Below, one piece after another: positions 37,239 to 44,216 of a stretch of DNA of 44,216 nt. Below the pieces are notes generated by a model. The model was not told the DNA's origin and searched no databases. It worked only from the letters and a program-made list of their open reading frames with translations. Source of the stretch: Roseicyclus sp. (GTDB taxonomy: Bacteria > Pseudomonadota > Alphaproteobacteria > Rhodobacterales > Rhodobacteraceae); contig JAESTV010000210.1 of the NCBI GenBank assembly GCA_016763475.1, forward strand, positions 1 to 44,216, written 5' to 3'. The translations under genes were made by a program, and so were the position numbers. How positions within the stretch are numbered: position 1 is the first letter of the stretch; each line of letters begins with the position of its first letter.

Positions 37239-38357
37239 ATGACCATTCAGTTCAACGAAGAAACCTTCCGCGACGACTATTCGTTCCACAATTCGGCGCG
37301 GGCAATCAAACGCTTTCCGTTCCCGTTTCATGAAGACAGCTACATGTATTCTGTGAACATGGAGCAGCATCGGGGCGGGCCGGAAGGCTCGGTCTATGAG
37401 AACCGGTTTGATGTCGACGAGCACTATCTGGCCGAGATGCGCGACCGGGCGATGGTGTTGGCCGACGATCCGTTACGCTGCCAGTCCCTGCCACATATGA
37501 CATTGGCGGGGTGGGACCTGTTGGAGGTGATCATGGTCTCCAAGTCCGAGGATTACCCGGACCTGTTTGAACTGCACCGCGACGGCGATCGTTGGCGCTG
37601 GATCAACAAACCTATGGGGATTGACGACACATTCACCTTTCTGGACGAGACCACCCTGCCCTACGGGCCGATGGAATACATCACACGTCAGGCACAGGGT
37701 GATTTCTGCATTCTCGATCAACGCGATGAGATGTTGTGGATGGATGCCGGTATGATCACCACTCAGGCTGATTGGAGTCTGGATTTTGACATCGGGATGA
37801 ATTTCTTTGAGTGGCACGCTCCGGTCCCGTTGGCCCATGAACTGGGTATCTTTACACGGGCGCTGAAGTTTCTGCTCAACATCCCGCAAGGGGCGCCGGC
37901 GCGGCGGTTGAACTGGACCATGACCGTGAACCCGCTTCTGGATACCAGCCCCGAAAACTACCACAAATGGGGCATCCAGAAAACCTCCCTCACGCCAGAA
38001 AATGTCGGCTCAAAACAACACCTCCGCGTGGAATTGCAGACCTTCTTCCGGCTTCCGCGATCCAACGCCCTTGTGTTCCCGATCCGGTGTTACCTGATTG
38101 CGTTCCAAGACCTCGTGAGCATGCCAAAATGGGGCCGTCGCATGCATCGTGTATTGCGCGAATTGCCTGATGAGTTGGCCACATACAAAGGCTTCATTGA
38201 TAACCGGCCGATGATGCTGGACTATCTGAGCAAGTTTGACGACGGGCAGCCGACCTCACCCGGCGTGTGGCCGGACCCAGAAACCGAGCCACCGCTCAAT
38301 ACGGAAATTCGCAATCACACCGATGGTAATTCGGTCGATCACAACCGCTCTGCTTAG
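37239..38357 (+). CDS. dmmC: Heme-dependent oxidative N-demethylase family (DUF3445), dimethylamine monooxygenase subunit
   Basis: 372 aa; FPFPFHEDSYMYSVNMEQHRGGPEGSVYENRFDVDEHYLAEMRDRAMVL...RQAQGDFCILDQRDEMLWMDAGMITTQADWSLDFDIGMNFFEWHAPVP; VELQTFFRLPRSNALVFPIRCYLI. Confidence 0.85.
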   Translation: MTIQFNEETFRDDYSFHNSARAIKRFPFPFHEDSYMYSVNMEQHRGGPEGSVYENRFDVDEHYLAEMRDRAMVLADDPLRCQSLPHMTLAGWDLLEVIMVSKSEDYPDLFELHRDGDRWRWINKPMGIDDTFTFLDETTLPYGPMEYITRQAQGDFCILDQRDEMLWMDAGMITTQADWSLDFDIGMNFFEWHAPVPLAHELGIFTRALKFLLNIPQGAPARRLNWTMTVNPLLDTSPENYHKWGIQKTSLTPENVGSKQHLRVELQTFFRLPRSNALVFPIRCYLIAFQDLVSMPKWGRRMHRVLRELPDELATYKGFIDNRPMMLDYLSKFDDGQPTSPGVWPDPETEPPLNTEIRNHTDGNSVDHNRSA

Positions 38358-39001
38358 GTGTTTTGCGGGTAGCTGATGATCGCAAGGTAACGTGCCGGCA
38401 GATCCACAAGTGTCTCTGGCCCATGGGGGGCGTCGGCATCGAAATGAAGGGTGTCGCCCGGGCGCAGGGGGTAGACGGTATCCCCGTGCCGGTAATCCAC
38501 GGCCCCTTCCAGCATGTAAATTGTCTCAATCCCGCCGTGTTGGAAGACCTTGAAGGTGTCGGACGTGCTGTTGAGCGTGATCAGGTACGGCTCAACCAGC
38601 ACCCCGCTGGAATTGGACCCGATGTGCCCCAGCAGATTGTATTGGTGCCCGGCACGTGTGCCGTCTGAGATCACAACCGAGCCTTCGCCGGACTTGGTGT
38701 GAATGGCTTCACGGCGTTCCTCAAACTTCCGGAAAAACGCCGTCAACGGCACCGAAAGCGCGTGTGAGAGGTTTTCCAACGTTGTCAGCGACGGCGATGT
38801 GTTGCCATTCTCGATCTTGGACAACATGCCGATCGACAACCCTGTCATCCGCGACAAGTCCGCCACGGTAATGTTTTGCCGTTTGCGGTAGGCGCGTACC
38901 TCTCGCCCAATCGCCACTTCCAGAATCTTTTCCCGCTGTTCGCGGACGGAATGGGGATCCTGCATCAGAACCGGTTTCACGTTGCTTTTCGTCTGACCCA
39001 T
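38354..39001 (-). CDS. XRE-family transcriptional regulator with cupin domain
   Basis: 215 aa; RKRQNITVADLSRMTGLSIGMLSKIENGNTSPSLTTLENLSHALSVPLTAFF + cupin VDYRHGDTVYPLRPGDTLHFDADAPHGPE. Confidence 0.92.
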   Translation of the reverse strand: MGQTKSNVKPVLMQDPHSVREQREKILEVAIGREVRAYRKRQNITVADLSRMTGLSIGMLSKIENGNTSPSLTTLENLSHALSVPLTAFFRKFEERREAIHTKSGEGSVVISDGTRAGHQYNLLGHIGSNSSGVLVEPYLITLNSTSDTFKVFQHGGIETIYMLEGAVDYRHGDTVYPLRPGDTLHFDADAPHGPETLVDLPARYLAIISYPQNT

Positions 39002-39078
39002 TGGCGCTCCTCACGGCTGATGAACTCAGCCTACATACTTTCTTGTGGCGGGTGAAATTTTTCCCCACAGTTACACTC

Positions 39079-40083
39079 ATGGACCCCAGACGCCCAGAAA
39101 GAATCGGATTCCTGCTGTTTGACGGCTTTCCGATGGCCTGTCTTACGTCAATGATCGAACCAATGCGTGCCGCCAATGAAATATCCAAGACGGAGGAATT
39201 TCAATGGGTTCTTGTATCTGAGGGGGCGGCCAAGGTGATGGCCAGCGCCTCGGTCTCGTTTGAAACACCGCTGAGTTTGTCGGCGCAACTGCCAATTGAC
39301 TGCCTGATTGTGTTGTCAGCCCCCAAGGTTACGTTCACCTGCCCCCATACACCCGGACATCTGCGCGCCTTGGCGCGCCACGGCACAGTGCTGGGTGCGG
39401 TTTCGGGGGGGGTATTCCCGCTGGTGCGCAGTGGTGTCCCGCGACGTGGGCCGATCTCTGTCCATTGGTGTTATGAGGCGGCGTTCAAATCCGAGTTTCC
39501 TGATGTGGATTACTCAGATCAGGTCATCGAAATCACACCTGATTTGATGACCGCCTCTGGAGCCGCTGCCGCCTTCGACTTATCCCTGCAATTGATCCAC
39601 ACCCGCCTTGGCGCATCCCTGGCCACCGAAGTTGCGTGCTGGTTTCAGCACCCGATGATGCGCGGCAGCGACGTGCGGCAAGCCATTCCTGCGATCAGCA
39701 CCGCGGCGACAACCGAACAGGCATTGCCCAGTCGCGTCTCACGTACCATCGAGATCTATTCCGGTGCCCTGTCCACACCGCCCACATTGGCGCAGGTTGC
39801 AGCGGATATCGGCATTTCGACACGACAGCTGGAGCGATCCTTCAAGCAGGCAACTGGGTTGAACCCCACGAAATATCTGCGGCGCATGCGGATGAATGCG
39901 GCGCGCCAAATGGTGATGTATACCAACCAACCCTTCTCCAACATCGCCGAGACCGTTGGCTACAGCAGTGCCGCAACCCTGAAGCGCCACTATGGAGAGG
40001 CGTTTGGACTGACCCCAAAAGAAGACCGATCACGTATCAACCTGTTTCGGGTGTCGGGAAACGTGCCTTTACCGGCCACCTGA
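39079..40083 (+). CDS. GlxA-family AraC-type transcriptional regulator (DJ-1/PfpI domain + HTH)
   Basis: RIGFLLFDGFPMACLTSMIEPMRAANEI..., TLAQVAADIGISTRQLERSFKQATGLNPTKYLRRMRMNAARQMVMYTNQPFSNIAETVGYSSAATLKRHYGEAFGLTP. Confidence 0.92.
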   Translation: MDPRRPERIGFLLFDGFPMACLTSMIEPMRAANEISKTEEFQWVLVSEGAAKVMASASVSFETPLSLSAQLPIDCLIVLSAPKVTFTCPHTPGHLRALARHGTVLGAVSGGVFPLVRSGVPRRGPISVHWCYEAAFKSEFPDVDYSDQVIEITPDLMTASGAAAAFDLSLQLIHTRLGASLATEVACWFQHPMMRGSDVRQAIPAISTAATTEQALPSRVSRTIEIYSGALSTPPTLAQVAADIGISTRQLERSFKQATGLNPTKYLRRMRMNAARQMVMYTNQPFSNIAETVGYSSAATLKRHYGEAFGLTPKEDRSRINLFRVSGNVPLPAT

Positions 40084-40195
40084 AGCGTTTCGCGCGGCCT
40101 TTTTAGATCAGGGCCTATGGTGAAACATCTGCTCCCTGGGAATATTGCGGGTGTTCCGCACCCAATTCGGGGCCCAAGTGGAAAGCGAAACGCTT
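40083..40195. repeat. 11-bp perfect inverted repeat flanking the convergent intergenic region
   Basis: aagcgtttcgc (40083-40093) and gcgaaacgctt (40185-40195). Confidence 0.85.
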
Positions 40196-40812
40196 TAAAG
40201 GGCGGCCCGCATCGCTGTCAGAAGCGCGTGGTGGAGCGAGCCCGCCGCTGAGCGCGGCCCAATGACCGATGCATGATCTACTGCGCGGCAGATCACAAAA
40301 CAGCCCAGATGCTCGATGCTTGTTCGCGTTGCCTCTCCCCCTGTGAAGCTGGGGAAATCCAGCGCGCAGAGTAGCGCAAATATTTCGGCCAACCCGGGGC
40401 CACGCAGGTCAAACCGGCACCAGCCATCACTTTGTTCCGTGATCGAGGCGTGGCCACCCGCTTGGGCCACAAGACGCTCGACGAGGTCTTCGTGGGTCTC
40501 AAACGGGGCCTCGATCATCCATTGATCCGGCCCCACCCAGAACGCGCTCAGGGAGTGTCCCGCTGCCCGGCCCGGCCCCGGCGCCGCTGCACCAATTTGT
40601 TGCGCCACAAGAGCCATCGTCGGCGCCTCACCCCCAAGGCGCGCGGCGACGGAGGCCAGCGCGAAGCCAGTGACTTCCGTCAATATCACACCCGCCACCA
40701 CATCTGTGCGTGGTGCCACCCCGCCAAGTGGGGATATGGCCTGAAGATCATGCACGAAGTCGCTCCCCGTCCGGGTCAATAAAATGGGCGCTGGTGACCT
40801 CGACGTCCACAT
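40195..40812 (-). CDS. mgdD: Sarcosine oxidase gamma-subunit family / N-methylglutamate dehydrogenase subunit D
   Basis: 205 aa; VGPDQWMIEAPFETHEDLVERLVAQAGGHASITEQSDGWCRFDLRGPGLAEIFALLCALDF (SoxG-like). Mgd assignment from context. Confidence 0.78.
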   Translation of the reverse strand: MWTSRSPAPILLTRTGSDFVHDLQAISPLGGVAPRTDVVAGVILTEVTGFALASVAARLGGEAPTMALVAQQIGAAAPGPGRAAGHSLSAFWVGPDQWMIEAPFETHEDLVERLVAQAGGHASITEQSDGWCRFDLRGPGLAEIFALLCALDFPSFTGGEATRTSIEHLGCFVICRAVDHASVIGPRSAAGSLHHALLTAMRAAL

Positions 40813-43702
40813 CCACCCCGGTCAACGGACTGACAAGGCGGATGATCTCTCCGATCCGACGATCACCAGACTTCAGGTAACCGATGGCAATCCCATGGCC
40901 GAGGTTGGGTGAGAAACACGCCGAGGTCACGTAGCCTTGATCGTGAGCCGCATCAACCGGGTCACCTTTGCTCATCAGATGCCCGCCCGCAGGCACGGGA
41001 TCGTCTGCGTTCACCGGTTTCAATCCCACCAGCTTCAACCCGTCGTCCGTGTTCATCCCCTCGCGTTCAGACAGAATTGAACCGATGCTATCCTTCTTCT
41101 TCGACACCATCCGCCCCATCCCAAGGTTCAGGGCCGTGGTTGTCCCATTCAGCTCATTCCCCGCCGCATGGCCCTTTTCAATCCGCATCACCCCAAGGGC
41201 CTCGGTCCCATATGGCATGACATCAAATTCCTCACCCGCCGCCATCAGCTTGCGCATCAGCGCATCGCCGTATCGGGTAGGAACCGCAATTTCGAAGGCC
41301 AATTCGCCCGAAAAGGAGATCCGGAACAGGCGTGCCCGCAACCCACCGCAGACAGTGATATTGGCGCAAGCCATGAACTCAAACCCCTGGTTCGAGATGT
41401 CGAATTCCGGGTCCACAACCTTTTGCAGAAGCGCCCGTGAATTTGGCCCGGCAACCGCGAATTGCGCCCACGCTTCGGTGGTCGAGATCAGCTGCACGTC
41501 GAGGTCGGGAAACAGGCACTGGCGTACAAATTCCATGTGCCGATAAACCGGAACCGCATTGGCGGTGGTGGTGGTGACGACAAAATGATCCTCCCCCAAG
41601 CGCCCGGCGGTGCCGTCATCCAAGGCAATCCCATCTTCGCGCAACATCAGGCCGTAGCGGGTTTTCCCGACAGCCAGTTTGGCGAAGGCATTACAGTAGA
41701 CCTTGTTGAGGAACGCCGCCGCGTCCGCGCCCTGGACGTCAATCTTGCCAAGGGTCGTCACATCGCAGATCCCGACCGAACGCCGGGTTTGCAACACCTC
41801 GCGGTCGACGCTCTGACGCCAATGAGTTTCGCCGGGGCGCGGGAACCATTGGGCCCGCAGCCACATGCCAACCTCAACAAAAACCGCCCCCCGCTCTTCC
41901 GCCCAGTAGTGGCTCGGGGTTTTCCGGGTCGGGCGGAAGTTTTTATCACGGGAGCGTCCCGCGAAAGCTCCGATGGCTACGGGCACATACGGCGGGCGGA
42001 ACATTGTGGTCCCGACCTCGGGGATTGGTTTGCCCGCAAGTTCCGCCATGATGGCGAGGCCACCGATGTTGGACGTCTTGCCCTGGTCCGTCGCCATGCC
42101 AAGGGTTGTGTAGCGTTTGAGGTGTTCCACGGAAGAGAAGTTTTCCTGATGGGCCAGCTTCACGTCTTTGACGGTCACGTCGTTTTGCAGATCCAGCCAT
42201 GCACGTGAGGCACCTCTGACGGTCCAGAACGGCGTGATGTTGATCGGCGCGTCTTCAGTTTCCGGCATTTCAGCGGCAATTGCGGTGATCCCCAAATCAG
42301 CCAAAGCCGCCGCCGCCCCGTCAGCCCCTGAACGTAATGCGCCGTGGGTGCTGAGATGCCCATTTGCGGCACCCGCAACACTTAACCCCGGCGTGCCCGA
42401 GAGATCAGGAACAAAGGCCGCAAGCGCGTGGTTCCAGATTGGGCGACCACGCTGGTGGCACGTCATATGGACATTGGGATTCCAGCCGCCAGAAACCGCC
42501 AGTGCCCCGGTTTCAATGGTGCGACTGGTTCCATCCGAAAGCATCACCTCAACAAAGTTGAGCCCCAAACGCCCTTTGGTATCAACAACCTGCGCCCCGC
42601 GCAGCACTTCGTAGTCGTACGTGACAGGGGCATCATCGCGGGTGTCGATCACCGCGGCAATCTTCACACCCTTGGCATGTAGATCCGCAGCTGTTCGGTG
42701 GCCGTCATCGTTGTTGGTGAACACTGCAACCCGCGCCGCAGGGGTCGCGGCCCACCGGTTTGCGTAGGTCCGCACCCCCCCAGCCAGCATGATTCCGGGG
42801 CGGTCGTTGTTGTCAAATGCGATCGGACGTTCGGTTGCACCTGCGCACAGAAGCGCGCGTTTGGAATAGATCCGCCACAGGATTTGGCGGGGTTTACCGG
42901 CGGCGGGTTCAGCAAGGTGGTCACTGACACGCTCAACAGCGCCGTAGGTGCCGTGATCAAACGAGCCGATCACGGTTGTGCGGGTCATGAGGCGGACCGT
43001 GGTCATGGTGGCGAGTTCAGCCACGGTTTGTGCGGCCCACTCAGCGCCAGTGGCATCACCAATGGTGAATGTCTCGGCATTCAGACGCCCCCCGATGGCG
43101 AAATCCTCGTCCGCCAGGATCACCCGCGCGCCGGCCCGACCAGCGCTCAGCGCCGCCGCCAGCCCCGATGGCCCGGCGCCGATGATCAGCAGGTCACAAT
43201 GCAGGAACCCTTTGTCGTAGCTGTCGGGATCAGGCTGAAACGAGATTGAGCCGAGGCCCGCCGCACGGCGGATGATCGGCTCATATACCTTTTCCCAGAA
43301 CGCTGACGGCCACATGAAGGTCTTGTAGTAGAAGCCAGCCGACAGGAATGGCGAAAGGAAGTCGTTGATTGCCAAGGCGTCAAATTTCAGCGACGGCCAA
43401 CGGTTCTGGGACCTTGCGTCAAGGCCCTCGTACAGTTCCGCTGTTGTGGCGCGGGTGTTGGGTTCCTGGCGCGCGCCGCTGCGCAATTCGACAAGGGCGT
43501 TGGGTTCTTCTGAGCCGGCACAAAAAACGCCACGGGGGCGATGGTATTTGAACGAACGCCCCATGAGACGAACGCCATTTGCAACAAGGGCCGAGGCCAG
43601 CGTGTCACCTGCAAAGCCCCGCATCCGCTTGCCATCGAAGGTGAAGTTCAGCGGGCGCGTGCGGTCAATCTGGCCACCTTCAAGACGGTTCGGGCCACTC
43701 AT
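40748..43702 (-). CDS. mgdC: Sarcosine oxidase alpha-subunit family / N-methylglutamate dehydrogenase subunit C
   Basis: 984 aa; N-terminal 2Fe-2S-like domain, FAD-dependent (CDLLIIGAGPSGLAAALSAGRAGARVILADED), C-terminal GcvT-like domain. Mgd assignment from context. Confidence 0.85.
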   Translation of the reverse strand: MSGPNRLEGGQIDRTRPLNFTFDGKRMRGFAGDTLASALVANGVRLMGRSFKYHRPRGVFCAGSEEPNALVELRSGARQEPNTRATTAELYEGLDARSQNRWPSLKFDALAINDFLSPFLSAGFYYKTFMWPSAFWEKVYEPIIRRAAGLGSISFQPDPDSYDKGFLHCDLLIIGAGPSGLAAALSAGRAGARVILADEDFAIGGRLNAETFTIGDATGAEWAAQTVAELATMTTVRLMTRTTVIGSFDHGTYGAVERVSDHLAEPAAGKPRQILWRIYSKRALLCAGATERPIAFDNNDRPGIMLAGGVRTYANRWAATPAARVAVFTNNDDGHRTAADLHAKGVKIAAVIDTRDDAPVTYDYEVLRGAQVVDTKGRLGLNFVEVMLSDGTSRTIETGALAVSGGWNPNVHMTCHQRGRPIWNHALAAFVPDLSGTPGLSVAGAANGHLSTHGALRSGADGAAAALADLGITAIAAEMPETEDAPINITPFWTVRGASRAWLDLQNDVTVKDVKLAHQENFSSVEHLKRYTTLGMATDQGKTSNIGGLAIMAELAGKPIPEVGTTMFRPPYVPVAIGAFAGRSRDKNFRPTRKTPSHYWAEERGAVFVEVGMWLRAQWFPRPGETHWRQSVDREVLQTRRSVGICDVTTLGKIDVQGADAAAFLNKVYCNAFAKLAVGKTRYGLMLREDGIALDDGTAGRLGEDHFVVTTTTANAVPVYRHMEFVRQCLFPDLDVQLISTTEAWAQFAVAGPNSRALLQKVVDPEFDISNQGFEFMACANITVCGGLRARLFRISFSGELAFEIAVPTRYGDALMRKLMAAGEEFDVMPYGTEALGVMRIEKGHAAGNELNGTTTALNLGMGRMVSKKKDSIGSILSEREGMNTDDGLKLVGLKPVNADDPVPAGGHLMSKGDPVDAAHDQGYVTSACFSPNLGHGIAIGYLKSGDRRIGEIIRLVSPLTGVDVDVEVTSAHFIDPDGERLRA

Positions 43703-43986
43703 TTGGAGCGCCCCTCGGCACGGGCCACATCGCGGGCAAGTTGCACGTCCAAAATCACGTGGGTTGTTGTATCGCGGGTCACAACCAGCCAGGATCGGTC
43801 CCCCTGTTCGTGAAACCAGAGTTCCCGATGGGGACCGGCTGGATTGTCGCGCAGGTAGCCATAAGCGGTGAATTGCGCCAGCGCGTCTTCGGCCTGCCAG
43901 TCGGGCCGGTTGATCAAGGCCGCGTCCCCCAGGTAGGTGAATTCAGCGGCATCGCGGGGGCCAAGCAGAGGGTGTTCAATAATCAT
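43699..43986 (-). CDS. mgdB: Sarcosine oxidase delta-subunit family / N-methylglutamate dehydrogenase subunit B
   Basis: 95 aa; MIIEHPLLGPRDAAEFTYLGDAALINRPDWQAEDALAQFTAYGYLRDNPAGPHRELWFHEQGDRSWLVVTRDTTTHVI (SoxD). Confidence 0.88.
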   Translation of the reverse strand: MIIEHPLLGPRDAAEFTYLGDAALINRPDWQAEDALAQFTAYGYLRDNPAGPHRELWFHEQGDRSWLVVTRDTTTHVILDVQLARDVARAEGRSK

Positions 43987-44056
43987 CTCATTTGTCCTCT
44001 GGTCACCGGGCCGACGCGAAAAGGTGATAGCGAGTTCTTTTGGTCATGCTCCATGT

Positions 44057-44106
44057 CCCTCAATTCAAATTGGGCCTCACTGCAAGTTAGGCCTCAATGC
44101 AAGTTT
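44057..44106. repeat. Approx. 17-bp degenerate tandem repeat (3 units) at the mgdA/soxB 3' end
   Basis: ccctcaattcaaattg / ggcctcactgcaagtta / ggcctcaatgcaagttt; last unit contains the stop codon of the upstream gene. Confidence 0.8.
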
Positions 44107-44216
44107 GGGTGGTTACCCACACCCTTTTCGTCAATCAGCAGCCCCTTTTCGAAGCGACCGAACCGGAAAGCTGTCGCCGTTTCGTGTGGGCGCTCGGTGG
44201 CCAGAAGATGCGCGTA
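44094..44216 (-). CDS. mgdA: Sarcosine oxidase beta-subunit family / N-methylglutamate dehydrogenase subunit A (partial, C-terminus)
   Basis: Minus-strand translation YAHLLATERPHETATAFRFGRFEKGLLIDEKGVGNHPNLH*, SoxB-like C-terminus; followed by soxD/soxA/soxG-family genes. Confidence 0.75.
   Translation of the reverse strand, partial: YAHLLATERPHETATAFRFGRFEKGLLIDEKGVGNHPNLH

Overview
GC-rich alphaproteobacterial window, most consistent with the Rhodobacteraceae/Roseobacter group. It is dense with catabolic and transport operons. From left to right: (1) a copper module: partial CueR-like start, copA, and a MerR-type promoter with a 19-bp spacer and a perfect CTTCCAG-TCA-CTGGAAG dyad. (2) A tryptophan-to-anthranilate-to-2-aminobenzoyl-CoA operon: kynU, kynA, RidA-like, aryl-CoA ligase, acyl-CoA dehydrogenase, enoyl-CoA hydratase, MarR, SDR, and a bifunctional FAD-monooxygenase/Old-Yellow-Enzyme protein. 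(3) A Mn/Zn/Fe-type ABC operon (sitABCD-like) with a terminal Rieske ferredoxin and two candidate Fur-family operators. (4) A PLP enzyme (SHMT/threonine-aldolase-like) next to a degraded LysR fragment. (5) A ugpBAEC-type ABC operon in which ugpB carries an apparent 1-nt frameshift. (6) An EamA transporter and a G-quadruplex-type tract. (7) A large methylated-amine locus: tdm (DUF1989-GcvT), a truncated globin plus two small secreted proteins, gmaS, mgsABC, a small membrane protein, amt, dmmDABC, two divergent regulators, and an N-methylglutamate dehydrogenase or sarcosine oxidase operon (mgdDCB plus partial mgdA). No tRNA, rRNA, CRISPR array or transposase was recognised. The most interesting points are the uncharacterised globin/secreted-protein cassette between tdm and gmaS, the RidA-containing anthranilate operon, the paired operators upstream of sitA, the multiple frameshifts, and the G4-like tract.
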